Source: Nostoc sphaeroides
GTDB taxonomy: Bacteria > Cyanobacteriota > Cyanobacteriia > Cyanobacteriales > Nostocaceae
DNA: 64,000 nucleotides
Assembly: GCF_003443655.1 (NCBI RefSeq)
Contig: NZ_CP031941.1
Location: 3,346,501-3,410,500, forward strand
Direction of reading: 5' to 3'
In this document: positions 44,808-53,349 of the stretch, piece after piece
Numbering within the stretch: the first letter of the stretch is position 1
Layout of the letters: each line of letters starts with the position of its first letter
Notes under the pieces: model-generated
Told to the model about the DNA's origin: nothing
Database searches by the model: none
The model's input: the letters and a program-made list of their open reading frames with translations, nothing else
Program-made: the position numbers and the translations under genes

Positions 44808-44933
44808 AAGGGAACTCCAAAAAATAAATTATTCCACATTAAAGTCGTTGACTGTTGACTGTTGACTGTTGACTGTTGACTGTTGACTGTTGACTGTTGA
44901 CTGTTGACTGAAAAATCGTGAACCGTCACAATA
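44808..44933. repeat. Element related to 37764-37890, with expanded GTTGACT array
   Basis: AGGGAACTCCAAAAAATAAA, TTATTCCACATTAAAGTCG and TCGTGAACCGTCA are shared in opposite orientation with 37800-37890. Between them about eight tandem TGTTGAC units replace the two at the other locus. One terminus appears lost. Confidence 0.85.
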
Positions 44934-45125
44934 ATTCGTAATTGTTAATTCGTAATTCGTAATTATTACCCCATGTATAAATGCACTTGCTCTGTAGTAA
45001 AGATGCTACGCATTTTTTTCTTTTTCATAATTAAAATTAGGTGGCTCTGTACCCAGAATGAATTAATTAATAATTAATTTAGTAATTTTTAATTACGAAT
45101 TACGAATTACGAATTACGAATTATT
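44934..45125. repeat. Opposed AATTCGT / ACGAATT heptamer arrays
   Basis: TAATTCG-type units (44934-44966) and inverted ACGAATT units (45090-45123) face each other across ~120 bp and could form a long stem. The same heptamer appears at 49318-49346. No gene lies between. Confidence 0.7.
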
Positions 45126-45185
45126 CGGTCAACGGTCAACAGTATTGGGGCGGAGTCCGTAACCCACCAAAGTGTAGATTTATGT

Positions 45186-46934
45186 TTAATTTTGAATTTT
45201 TTGACGGTGGTTAGCAGCTTGTAATAACAAAGATTCGGCAAAAGCGATCGCATCACTTGCAGATTTACCACCAGCTAACTGTGCTAGTTCTTCCCGGCGA
45301 GTATTTAAGTTCTCCAAGGTAGTAACTCTGACAACGGTACGCTGTTCGGCGTTGTCATTGTTAGCTTTTTTACCTTTGCCTTGATTGATAGTTTGCTTAT
45401 CGACGCGGAAATGGCGATCGGCCATTGCTGCAACTAAAGGCTGGTGGGTAACACACAATACCTGATTGCGTTGACTTAGTTGGTGTAATTTTTCAGCGAT
45501 CGCTTGGGCGACTCTTCCCGAAACCCCGACATCAATTTCGTCAAAAACCATTGTCCCAGCCACATCAACCTGAGAAAAACAAGCTTTCAGCGCCAGTAAA
45601 AAGCGGCTCATTTCCCCGCCAGAGGCAACTTCTGTTAAAGGTTGCAGGGGTTCTCCAGGGTTGGAACTAAACATAAAGGTAATTTTATCTGCTCCCATAG
45701 CTGTTGGGGGAGCAGGCATTATCTCAACCAGAAACTTTACCTTTTCCATCGCTAGGGGCTTGAGTTGAGCGATCAAACGTGATTCTAAATTAGCAGCCGC
45801 CTTACTCCGCAATTGAGTTAACTGATTACTTGTTTGGGTAAGTTTCTCAAAACACGTCTTTTCTTGCTGTTCTAGACTTTCGATAGATTGTTCGCTATCG
45901 TTTAGTTGGGCTAATTCCCCTTGGATACGTTCGTAATAAGCGATCGCTTCTGTAAGTGTCGGCCCATACTTGCGGCAAATTTGCTTTAATTCCTGAATTC
46001 TTTCTTCCACCTCTTCCAATCGCTGCGGATCTGCTTCTAAACCATCCCCATAAGCATTAATCTGCCTTCCCACTTCCATTACCGCAGCTTGCGCGTCCCG
46101 CACCAATTCTAATAAGGGTTGCAATTGCGTATCATATTCCACCATGTCATTTAATATCGCCTCACTGTCTCCCAATAAATCACCTGCGGCGGGAGTTTCA
46201 TTATCGTTTTGATACAAAGCCTGATAAACTTTGTAACTCATTTGTTGCAAATCGACGACATGATTTAGGCGTTCCCGTTCTTGTCCCAACTGTTCTAATT
46301 CATTCGGTTCGCATAGATTAGCCGCTCCCAATTCTTGCACTTGATAAGCAAGCAAGTCGAGTTGTTGCAACCGTTCCCGTTCCGATGTGCGGCGTTTTTC
46401 TAGTGCTAAATGCGCCTGTTGGTAGGCATTGAAACTCGTGGCGACTTTATGACGCTGCTGCATCAAAGAGTCACCGCCATATAAATCCAACCAATCGCGG
46501 ACTTGGGCAGATTGTCCCACTTGTACAGTTTGCCCTTGGGCAGTGATTTCCACCAAGCGATCGCGCATTCCTCCCATAATCTGCCGATTTACCAAGACGC
46601 CATTCACCCGCGATCGACTGCGGATATTACTAGCAGTGGCTGTGATTTCTCGGCTAATAACTACGGAATTTTCATCAAGCAAATCTATTTCTTGTTCGGT
46701 TAACCAAGCGGCTAGGGGGGCATTTGAGGTGAAAGTAGCTTCTACCATCGCCCGACTTGTTCCCGTGCGAATGACTCGACTAGAGACTTTACCGCCCAAA
46801 GCGGCATCAATGGCATCCAAGATAATAGATTTTCCAGCGCCGGTTTCACCTGTTAACACATTTAGTCCCGCGCCAAATTCCAATTCCAGTTGGTCAATTA
46901 GGGCAAAGTTTTCTATTCGCAGGCAAAGCAACAT
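45186..46934 (-). CDS. recN: DNA repair protein RecN
   Basis: This SMC-like ATPase acts early in double-strand break repair. The 582-residue protein has the ATPase head LRIENFALIDQLELEFGAGL with Walker A LTGETGAGKSIILDAI, long coiled-coil regions (~155-370) and the C-terminal head with LTEVASGGEMSRFLLALKAC (signature) and MVFDEIDVGVSGRVAQAIAE (Walker B). The ATG at 46932-46934 (MLLCLRIENFAL) is chosen, since the 14 extra upstream codons (MEVSGICPHGEFGL) are not part of the family. The family usual length is ~550-590. Confidence 0.95.
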   Translation of the reverse strand: MLLCLRIENFALIDQLELEFGAGLNVLTGETGAGKSIILDAIDAALGGKVSSRVIRTGTSRAMVEATFTSNAPLAAWLTEQEIDLLDENSVVISREITATASNIRSRSRVNGVLVNRQIMGGMRDRLVEITAQGQTVQVGQSAQVRDWLDLYGGDSLMQQRHKVATSFNAYQQAHLALEKRRTSERERLQQLDLLAYQVQELGAANLCEPNELEQLGQERERLNHVVDLQQMSYKVYQALYQNDNETPAAGDLLGDSEAILNDMVEYDTQLQPLLELVRDAQAAVMEVGRQINAYGDGLEADPQRLEEVEERIQELKQICRKYGPTLTEAIAYYERIQGELAQLNDSEQSIESLEQQEKTCFEKLTQTSNQLTQLRSKAAANLESRLIAQLKPLAMEKVKFLVEIMPAPPTAMGADKITFMFSSNPGEPLQPLTEVASGGEMSRFLLALKACFSQVDVAGTMVFDEIDVGVSGRVAQAIAEKLHQLSQRNQVLCVTHQPLVAAMADRHFRVDKQTINQGKGKKANNDNAEQRTVVRVTTLENLNTRREELAQLAGGKSASDAIAFAESLLLQAANHRQKIQN

Positions 46935-47063
46935 CAAGCCAAATTCTCCATGAGGGCAGATGCCGGATACTTCCAACTTACAGGATAATAAGTCTTATCT
47001 TTGAGCAACTAGCAATACCTAATACTATTGAACTAGTATGCCCGTTTAAGTGTAGCAGACTAG

Positions 47064-47172
47064 TGGGGAGTAGGGAGTGGGGGATGAGGGAGACTCAAAT
47101 CAGTGAACAGTTATCACAGACGATTTTCTTAACTGATAACTGCCCAATGCCCAATGCCCTATGCCCAATCCC
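47064..47172. repeat. GGGGAGTAGGGAGTG ... CCCAATGCCCAATGCCC repeat
   Basis: A G-rich tandem start and C-rich tandem end can pair; between them GTGAACAGTTATCA and AACTGATAACTG are also inverted. It is of the same general type as 9463-9536 and sits in the recN-ubiB divergent region. Confidence 0.7.
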
Positions 47173-47213
47173 TCAACATATTGTTACAATACTTAATGTG
47201 ATCGTTCTGACTG

Positions 47214-49214
47214 GTGGCCTTCTTCATGATTGTTAAGACACTTCCCCCTAGTTCCCGACCGATTCAGGAGGACAGTAGCAACGGCACAAATAGCCGAGGC
47301 GAACTGGACGTTATTGATATAGTGCCAGAAGATGGTACAGCAAGCTTAGTTGTGCGCTCGCCAAGGCTGTTAGCAGCGCAAAAGGTGAGGACAACAGATC
47401 AACCTGAGACGCTTTACGATCCTGTAGGCATCGCGGCGCATTACCAAAAGAGAAAAGTGCAAGTTCTACGGCGGATTTTCGCCGTGTTGGGGCCAACTTT
47501 ATCCTTTGTTTTTGGATTGTGGTCGGATAGTAAACGGGGAGTTGTTGTCAAAAACGATCGCCGCCGAGCTAGTCAATTACGAGTATTGCTGACTAAACTG
47601 GGGCCTGCTTACATCAAAATTGGCCAAGCTTTATCCACTAGACCCGATCTAGTTCCTCCCGTATATCTAGAAGAATTAACTAAACTACAAGACCAATTAC
47701 CGCCTTTTCCCAACGAAATTGCTTACCAGTTTATTAAAGAAGAATTAGGCGCTCCTCCAGAAGAGGTTTACGCCGAACTCTCGGCCCAGCCAATTGCTGC
47801 GGCTTCATTGGGGCAAGTGTATAAAGGTAAGCTAAAAACTGGTGAAGAAGTCGCTGTTAAAGTTCAACGCCCCGACTTAAGAGAGGGAATCACCATTGAC
47901 TTGTATATTTTGCGTAACCTCGCCGCTTGGGTGCAGAAAAAGGTCAAACGGGTAAGAAGTGATTTAGTTGGGATTCTTGATGAATTAGGCGATCGCATTT
48001 TTGAAGAGATGGATTACATCCATGAAGGCGAAAATGCCGAGCGATTTTTCGAGTTATACGGTCACATGAAAGACGTATATGTACCGAAAATTTACTGGGA
48101 ATACACCAATCGCCGCGTCTTGACGATGGAGTGGATTAACGGCACTAAATTAACCCAGACAGAAGAAATTAGCGCCCAAGGTATAGATGCTCGTTATCTA
48201 ATTGAAGTCGGTGTGCAGTGTTCTCTGCGCCAGTTGCTAGAGCATGGATTTTTCCATGCCGATCCCCACCCTGGTAATTTGTTAGCAACAACTGATGGTA
48301 AGTTAGCTTATCTCGACTTTGGGATGATGAGCGAGATTAAGCCACCACAACGTTATGGTTTAATTGAAGCGATCGTTCACGTCGTCAACCGCGACTTTGA
48401 AGGATTAGCAAAAGACTACGTTAAGTTAGATTTTTTATCACCAGAAACCGATTTAACACCAATTATCCCAGCTTTTGCGAGAGTCTTTGCTGATGCCGAA
48501 GGAGCCAGTGTTGCCGATCTTAATATTAAAAGCATCACCGATGAACTATCGGCTTTGATGTATGAGTATCCTTTCCGTGTACCGCCCTACTACGCCTTAA
48601 TTATTCGTTCTCTTGTGACACTCGAAGGTATTGCAATATATATAGATCCCAACTTTAAAGTCCTCAGTGAAGCTTATCCCTACGTTTCTAAACGCCTGTT
48701 AACAGATCCAGCACCGCAATTAAGAGCATCATTGCAAGATTTGCTATTTAAAGATGGCAGATTTCGCTGGAACCGCTTAGAAAACTTGTTAAAAAATGCG
48801 CGTAATAGTCAAGACTACGACTTTAATTTAGTGCTGAATCAGGGCATAGAATTTCTGGCATCTGAACGCGGTGCTTTTATTCGTGACAAACTAGTAGATG
48901 AATCTGTTAACGGACTCGATGCTTTAGGTAAAAATGTTTTGCATAACTTCACCTATTTGCTGCGGGAACGCGTTGGGTTGACAGCAGTTAATCAAACTCC
49001 GGCGGCGACAGTTGAGCAACAACAAACCTTGGAGCATATCAAACGTATATTAGGTATTCTTCAAGAAACACGAGGCTTTGACCCAATGCAACTTGTGCCC
49101 CAAATTGCCCAGTTATTGGTAAATTCTGATGTACAGCGTTTGGGTCAACAAATTGCCAACCGCTTTACGCAAAAGGCTGTAGCCAGGTTAATTCGGCAAT
49201 TATTGGCATCGTAA
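47214..49214 (+). CDS. AarF/ABC1/UbiB family atypical kinase
   Basis: The 666-residue protein has the ABC1 kinase signature: KLGPAYIKIGQALSTRPDLV (KxGQ motif), AAASLGQVYKGKLKTGEEVA (alanine-rich loop), VAVKVQRPDL (lysine), GFFHADPHPGNLLAT (catalytic loop) and YLDFGMMSE (metal). Homologs in cyanobacteria and plastids act in prenylquinone or tocopherol metabolism and stress responses. The N-terminal ~60 residues are variable. The start is a GTG at 47214; an ATG four codons later is an alternative. A C-terminal hydrophobic helical region is weak here. No quinone genes are adjacent. Confidence 0.92.
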   Translation: MAFFMIVKTLPPSSRPIQEDSSNGTNSRGELDVIDIVPEDGTASLVVRSPRLLAAQKVRTTDQPETLYDPVGIAAHYQKRKVQVLRRIFAVLGPTLSFVFGLWSDSKRGVVVKNDRRRASQLRVLLTKLGPAYIKIGQALSTRPDLVPPVYLEELTKLQDQLPPFPNEIAYQFIKEELGAPPEEVYAELSAQPIAAASLGQVYKGKLKTGEEVAVKVQRPDLREGITIDLYILRNLAAWVQKKVKRVRSDLVGILDELGDRIFEEMDYIHEGENAERFFELYGHMKDVYVPKIYWEYTNRRVLTMEWINGTKLTQTEEISAQGIDARYLIEVGVQCSLRQLLEHGFFHADPHPGNLLATTDGKLAYLDFGMMSEIKPPQRYGLIEAIVHVVNRDFEGLAKDYVKLDFLSPETDLTPIIPAFARVFADAEGASVADLNIKSITDELSALMYEYPFRVPPYYALIIRSLVTLEGIAIYIDPNFKVLSEAYPYVSKRLLTDPAPQLRASLQDLLFKDGRFRWNRLENLLKNARNSQDYDFNLVLNQGIEFLASERGAFIRDKLVDESVNGLDALGKNVLHNFTYLLRERVGLTAVNQTPAATVEQQQTLEHIKRILGILQETRGFDPMQLVPQIAQLLVNSDVQRLGQQIANRFTQKAVARLIRQLLAS

Positions 49215-49317
49215 TCGTAGTAAGAGTTAGGAGTTTTTTAACTGCTGTCCGTGGGTTTAAGTCCCCCGGTTCAATAAATAAGTAAGTTTTGTGTTGGGGT
49301 AAAATCCCCATTACAAA

Positions 49318-49348
49318 ACTTAATTACGAATTACGAATTACGAATTAT
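49318..49348. repeat. AATTACG heptamer array
   Basis: Four tandem AATTACG units lie after the UbiB-like gene. They are the same heptamer as 45090-45123. Confidence 0.8.
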
Positions 49349-49376
49349 TTTAACTATGCACTCAGCACTACTGAAG

Positions 49377-50300
49377 CTAGCTACGGGAAACTTCTCTGAC
49401 CACATTGAGGAAGTTAGCCAAGATTTTCGATTGATTATCTCGTCGCCAAGCGATCGCTATTTTAAATACAGGTAATTGTCCTTGGATTTTTCGATAAACA
49501 ACTCCTGTGCGTTGAAGATTCATCACATTCGCAGGTAGTAATGCTACCCCAATTTCACCTGCAACCAAACCCAGAATTGTTGTCATCCAGGCGGCTTCCT
49601 GTACCACCTTGGGGTGAAATCCTGCTGACAAACAAGCCATACGAATTAGTGTATGTAATCCTGCTACTCTCTCATAACAAGGAAGTACGAATGGTTCAGC
49701 CGTAAAGTCTTGAAGTTGAACTTGTGGGTAATGAGTTAGGGGATGTTCCTTGGGAAGTACCATCACCAAAGGCTCTTGGTTCACAACTTCGTAGGTCAGA
49801 AAATGGCGATCGTCTACGTCTTGGAGATTATAAAAATTTTCAAAATCCACATCTAGTGTGCGATCTTGAAGTTTTTGGCGACTATCTTCAAACAAAAGCT
49901 CTTGTAATACTAAATCTACATTCGGGTATTTCTGGCGAAAAACGCGTAGGATATTTGGCAGCAAGCTGTTAGAAATTGAAGTACCAATGCCGACAACTAA
50001 CCGTCCAATCTCGCCCTGACTTGCTTGTTTTGCAGATATATGAATTCGCTCGACTTGTTCGAGAAGGCGTTGTGCTTCTTGGAGAAAAACCTTACCGTAT
50101 GGTGTGAGTTCCAAGCGAGGCTTACGCACAAACAGTTCTACTCCTAATTCTTCTTCTAGTTGTTTAATTTGCTTACTGAGATGCGACTGAGGAATATGCA
50201 GTTTTTCCGCAGCACGACTTACATTGATATCTTTTTGTCCAGCGTCATTCTTGAGTGTAGCTAAAAAAACAAAACGGGCTAAACGTTCCAGATTCATCAT
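49377..50300 (-). CDS. LysR family transcriptional regulator
   Basis: The 307-residue regulator has an N-terminal winged helix (INVSRAAEKLHIPQSHLSKQ, then IKQLEEELGVELFVRKPRLE) and a LysR substrate-binding domain (~90-300) with GEIGRLVVGIGTSISNSLLP. Between the first helix and the recognition helix there is a slightly longer loop (ATLKNDAGQKD) than usual. It is divergent from the aspartoacylase-like gene with a 111-bp gap that carries a strong palindrome (50311-50334). Regulation of that neighbour and of itself is therefore likely. The inducer is unknown. Confidence 0.92.
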   Translation of the reverse strand: MMNLERLARFVFLATLKNDAGQKDINVSRAAEKLHIPQSHLSKQIKQLEEELGVELFVRKPRLELTPYGKVFLQEAQRLLEQVERIHISAKQASQGEIGRLVVGIGTSISNSLLPNILRVFRQKYPNVDLVLQELLFEDSRQKLQDRTLDVDFENFYNLQDVDDRHFLTYEVVNQEPLVMVLPKEHPLTHYPQVQLQDFTAEPFVLPCYERVAGLHTLIRMACLSAGFHPKVVQEAAWMTTILGLVAGEIGVALLPANVMNLQRTGVVYRKIQGQLPVFKIAIAWRRDNQSKILANFLNVVREVSRS

Positions 50301-50310
50301 AGAACAGATT

Positions 50311-50334
50311 TACTATATGTATTTACATATAGTA
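50311..50334. promoter_or_regulatory. Palindromic LysR-type operator candidate
   Basis: TACTATATGT and ACATATAGTA are perfect 10-bp arms around ATTT, ending 10 bp from the LysR start. It fits the T-N11-A rule for LysR sites. It lies in the divergent region with the aspartoacylase-like gene. Confidence 0.65.
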
Positions 50335-50411
50335 CGATGTCTAATTTGATCATTGAGTTATGGTCTGTCATCTCCTAAGATTCGTTATATCAATCATTAG
50401 GAACTAGAGAC

Positions 50412-51302
50412 TTGATTACAAATTCAATACCTCCAATTCAACGAGTTTTGCTTGTTGGAGGAACTCATGGGAATGAGTTCACTGGTGCTTATATAATCAA
50501 AAAACTTGATCAGCATCCTAATCTGGTGCGTCGCGCAAACTTTGAAACTGTAACTTTGTTGGCAAATCCGAAAGCATTTGCAGCAGTGCGGCGATACATT
50601 GATCAAGACCTCAACCGTTCTTTTCGACAAATCGATCTGCAAGATTTGACGCGCTCTAGTTACGAAGATATTCGAGCTAGAGAAATCAATAATTTATTTG
50701 GTGCAAATGGTAAAACTCCAGTTGATGTGATTGTAGATATCCATAGTACTACTGCAAATATGGGTTTAACTGTAATTACCAATGAGCATCCTTTCAACTT
50801 GCAATTAGTTACTTATCTTCAGAGCGTAAATCCCTTAGTAAAAGTTTATATTATCCCAAAATCGAAAGAATCTTCAAGTTTGCCATCCATTTGTGAATTA
50901 GGCTGCACGATTGAGGTGGGAGCAGTGCCTCAAGGGGTTTTGCAAGCCGATCTCTTTCAGCAAACTGAAGCGTTGATTGACACTGCTTTGAATTATTTCG
51001 AGCAATATAATCGGGGAGAAATTCTATTATTTGATAACAAGCTAACCTTTTATCGGCATAGTGGAACAATTGATTATCCCAGAAATGAGTCTGGTGAGAT
51101 TCAAGCAATGATTCATCCCCAACTTCAGTTTAAAGATTATCAACCACTTACTCCCGGTGAACCGATATTTTTAACATTTGAAGGGGAAGCGATCGCCTAT
51201 GAAGGAACCTCAACAATCTATCCGGTTTTTATTAACGAAGCGGCTTACTACGAGAAGGGAATTGCCATGTGCATAACTCAGCAGCACCAAGTAATAGTTT
51301 AA
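50412..51302 (+). CDS. Aspartoacylase-like zinc amidohydrolase
   Basis: The 296-residue protein belongs to the AspA/AstE zinc carboxypeptidase-like family, which removes an acyl group from N-acyl amino acids. Zinc ligands are visible: H and E in GGTHGNEFTG and H in IVDIHSTTANMG. The substrate-binding NPKAFAAVRRYIDQDLNRSF and the catalytic E in CTIEVGAVPQGVL also match aspartoacylase. The start appears to be TTG at 50412. The gene is probably controlled by the divergent LysR gene. The natural substrate (N-acetylaspartate or another acyl amino acid) is not known. Confidence 0.9.
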   Translation: MITNSIPPIQRVLLVGGTHGNEFTGAYIIKKLDQHPNLVRRANFETVTLLANPKAFAAVRRYIDQDLNRSFRQIDLQDLTRSSYEDIRAREINNLFGANGKTPVDVIVDIHSTTANMGLTVITNEHPFNLQLVTYLQSVNPLVKVYIIPKSKESSSLPSICELGCTIEVGAVPQGVLQADLFQQTEALIDTALNYFEQYNRGEILLFDNKLTFYRHSGTIDYPRNESGEIQAMIHPQLQFKDYQPLTPGEPIFLTFEGEAIAYEGTSTIYPVFINEAAYYEKGIAMCITQQHQVIV

Positions 51303-51325
51303 AACAGTGATTCTCAGGAGCAATT

Positions 51326-51901
51326 ATGTCTGATAAAGGATCTGGTTGTCTTGGTTGTTTAGGCGCTTTGGTCGTCTTGACCTTCATTGGCTCAATGTTC
51401 TTTGGCGGAGGAGTTTTAATGAGGGTTGGTAGCTTTGGTTTTGTGCTAGGTAAAAATCCAATTGATCAAAAACAAATTATTAATAACTACTTAACTGATT
51501 TGGAGTCCAGTAAGAAACTCGCTGAGGAAGCTGTGCAAAAATTTCATACCCAACTAGGACAAGGCAAATGTCAAGATATTTATGACCAAGCAAATGAGAT
51601 GTTGAAGAAGAGTTTAAGTCAGTCAGAAATGCTCAGTGTTTGTGCAAGACTAAAACAGCAAATTGGAACTGTAAACTCGGCTCAAATAACTGATTGGTGG
51701 GGACAACCTACTGACAAGGACTCTGATAAATACATTCTTCTTCGCTACATGACAGTATTCTCTAAATCATCTGTTCGTGAAACTTTTTTGTGGTTGGTGA
51801 AAGACAGTAAACCAGAACTTGTACAATTTGAAATCAACGCTCAACTAAGTAATCCCGAATTTGAAATCAACCCTCAACTAAGTAATCCCGTTTCGTTTTA
51901 A
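51326..51901 (+). CDS. Membrane-anchored hypothetical protein (DUF4019-like)
   Basis: The 191-residue protein starts SDKGSGCLGCLGALVVLTFI, a short glycine/cysteine-rich lead and one membrane helix (to ~40). An outer helical/beta domain follows (FHTQLGQGKCQDIYDQANEM, WGQPTDKDSDKYILLRYMTV, ETFLWLVKDSKPELVQFEI). The latter resembles DUF4019/DUF3887-type small extracytoplasmic domains; confidence in the family is low. The end has two copies of a short repeat (FEINAQLSNPE, FEINPQLSNP), a fresh tandem duplication. It follows the aspartoacylase-like gene by 23 bp and may share its transcript. Confidence 0.6.
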   Translation: MSDKGSGCLGCLGALVVLTFIGSMFFGGGVLMRVGSFGFVLGKNPIDQKQIINNYLTDLESSKKLAEEAVQKFHTQLGQGKCQDIYDQANEMLKKSLSQSEMLSVCARLKQQIGTVNSAQITDWWGQPTDKDSDKYILLRYMTVFSKSSVRETFLWLVKDSKPELVQFEINAQLSNPEFEINPQLSNPVSF

Positions 51902-51902
51902 C

Positions 51903-52457
51903 TCATAACTCATTCATTCTAGCAACTATATAACCCAACTCTTCCAGCTTTTCTAAGACCTTATTCGCACTTTGGGCAACACTTTCTTGGTTAGTTTTGC
52001 ATTCGACTTCTGGATGGAGTGGTATTTCATAAGGATCATCAATACCAGTGAAGTGCTTAATCTCCCCGGATCTTGCTTTTTTATATAAACCTTTTACGTC
52101 TCGCTGTTCACAAACTTCTAATGATGCATTGACGTAAACTTCAATGAAAGATGGAATACTTTGGCGCACTTGTTCCCGAATTTCACGGTATGGGGAAATG
52201 GCCGAAACCAATACAATTACATTATTTCTGGTAAGAAGATGAGCTACAAAACCAATGCGCCGAATATTCTCTTCTCGATCCTCTTTACTGAAACCCAATC
52301 CTTTGCAGATGTTTTGACGTACCGCATCGCCATCTAGAACTTCAACTCTGTATCCCTGTATCCGCAGTTCCTTCTCCACGAATTTGCAGATAGTAGTTTT
52401 ACCTGCACCACTTAGACCAGTAAACCATACTGTCACGCCATACTCTTGTTGTCTCAT
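51903..52457 (-). CDS. cysC: Adenylylsulfate kinase
   Basis: It phosphorylates adenosine 5'-phosphosulfate to PAPS in sulfate assimilation. The 184-residue protein has P-loop GLSGAGKTTI, LDGDAVRQNICKGLGFSKED (APS-binding DGDxxR), REENIRRIGFVAHL, FIEVYVNASLEVCEQRDVKG and KHFTGIDDPYEIPLHPEV, all diagnostic. The ATG at 52455-52457 (MRQQEYGVTVWFTG) is preferred because it has GGAGGT just upstream; a longer frame adds MYGGGK. It converges with the hypothetical protein gene with a 1-bp gap. No other cys gene is near. Confidence 0.95.
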   Translation of the reverse strand: MRQQEYGVTVWFTGLSGAGKTTICKFVEKELRIQGYRVEVLDGDAVRQNICKGLGFSKEDREENIRRIGFVAHLLTRNNVIVLVSAISPYREIREQVRQSIPSFIEVYVNASLEVCEQRDVKGLYKKARSGEIKHFTGIDDPYEIPLHPEVECKTNQESVAQSANKVLEKLEELGYIVARMNEL

Positions 52458-52497
52458 TTTACCTCCGCCGTACATTTAAAATGGCAGACCAAAAAAA

Positions 52498-52595
52498 CAA
52501 TACGGTTCAAAGCGCTACTTGTACAAAATCGTGGGTTTTGAGACGCGATAAATCGCCGTCTCTACAAGTGTTTTGGTCTTATCTGAACTGTATTG
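52498..52595 (+). mobile_element. 98-bp relative of the CAATAC MITE
   Basis: Ends CAATACGGTTCAAAGCGC and CTTATCTGAACTGTATTG are partly inverted; the interior has GACGCGATAAATCGCCGTCT. Flanks ACCAAAAAAA and ACCCAAAAAA look like a 10-bp target duplication with one change. Confidence 0.8.
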
Positions 52596-52731
52596 ACCCA
52601 AAAAATGCTTTTTTGGCTAATTTTAAGTCAATAAATACATACTTGAGGATGTTGTGGTTTTGTTACACAATTTTGGATTTTAGATTGATTTAAAATCTAA
52701 AATTCGGTGGGCAATACAATTGCAAATTAAC

Positions 52732-52780
52732 ACTTAACTGATAACTGATAACTGATAACTGATAACTGTTAACTGTTCAC
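52732..52780. repeat. GATAACT heptamer array
   Basis: Four to six tandem units of the type AACTGAT lie just after the hypothetical protein gene. Confidence 0.85.
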
Positions 52781-52784
52781 TGAT

Positions 52785-53219
52785 TTAACTTTCCTCTTGG
52801 GGATAACCATTTTTCTCGCGTTTGAGGCTTTCTTCTAAGGCTTGAATTTGTTCGCGTCGAGCTTCCAACTCTAAGGAACGCCTTGCTAAGTCTTGGTTTT
52901 GCAATGTCAGGGATTGTCGCCAATGTTCTGCTCGTTCGGCTTCGTGCTGCAAAAATTCTGGGGTAATGCCGATGGTGAGGTAGCTTTGTACTAGATGGAG
53001 TACCCAGTTGGTGGCATCTTCTAGTCTTTCAATGTCGCCTGTAGGGGAAAGTTCCACCAAAACAAGCAAGTTCTCACTCATGATCTTTCCCTTGCCTAGC
53101 AAAATGAAAGCCTCTTCGGGAATTATCGCCCACAAGTTATCAGCTTCTTGACGCGCCAACAAGCGTAACTGGTGCTGCTCTAAAAAATCGTTTTTACGCA
53201 CCTGGGCTAGATATAGCAT
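52785..53219 (-). CDS. Conserved hypothetical protein with coiled-coil end
   Basis: The 144-residue protein reads MLYLAQVRKNDFLEQHQLRL, LARQEADNLWAIIPEEAFIL and a C-terminal coiled coil (RQSLTLQNQDLARRSLELEA). I recognise it only as a conserved protein type of cyanobacteria; no function can be given. The ATG at 53217-53219 is chosen: a TTG-started frame adds eight codons that read through the AATTCAAA repeat. It lies 130 bp downstream of valS on the same strand. Confidence 0.65.
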   Translation of the reverse strand: MLYLAQVRKNDFLEQHQLRLLARQEADNLWAIIPEEAFILLGKGKIMSENLLVLVELSPTGDIERLEDATNWVLHLVQSYLTIGITPEFLQHEAERAEHWRQSLTLQNQDLARRSLELEARREQIQALEESLKREKNGYPQEES

Positions 53220-53241
53220 GAGGGTCGCTTTGCTCCAATTC

Positions 53242-53347
53242 AAAATTCAAAATTCAAAACAATTTAATAAAAATAAGTGTCAAAATTGATATTTTATTAA
53301 TTGGCAATGGGTAATTGGGAATTATTGACACTCCCATTACCCATTAC
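53242..53347. repeat. AATTCAAA tandem repeat and CAATGGGTAATTGGG/CCATTACCCATTAC stem
   Basis: TTCAAAA-type units (53242-53260), then ATGGGTAATTGGGAAT and ACTCCCATTACCCAT, which pair. It lies between valS and the next gene and could act as the valS terminator. Confidence 0.6.
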
Positions 53348-53349
53348 AG

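Noticed and set aside
49230..49316. tRNA-like stretch (GGTTTAAGTCCCCCGGTTCA)
   Set aside because: No acceptor, D or anticodon stem can be built around it; likely a repeat.
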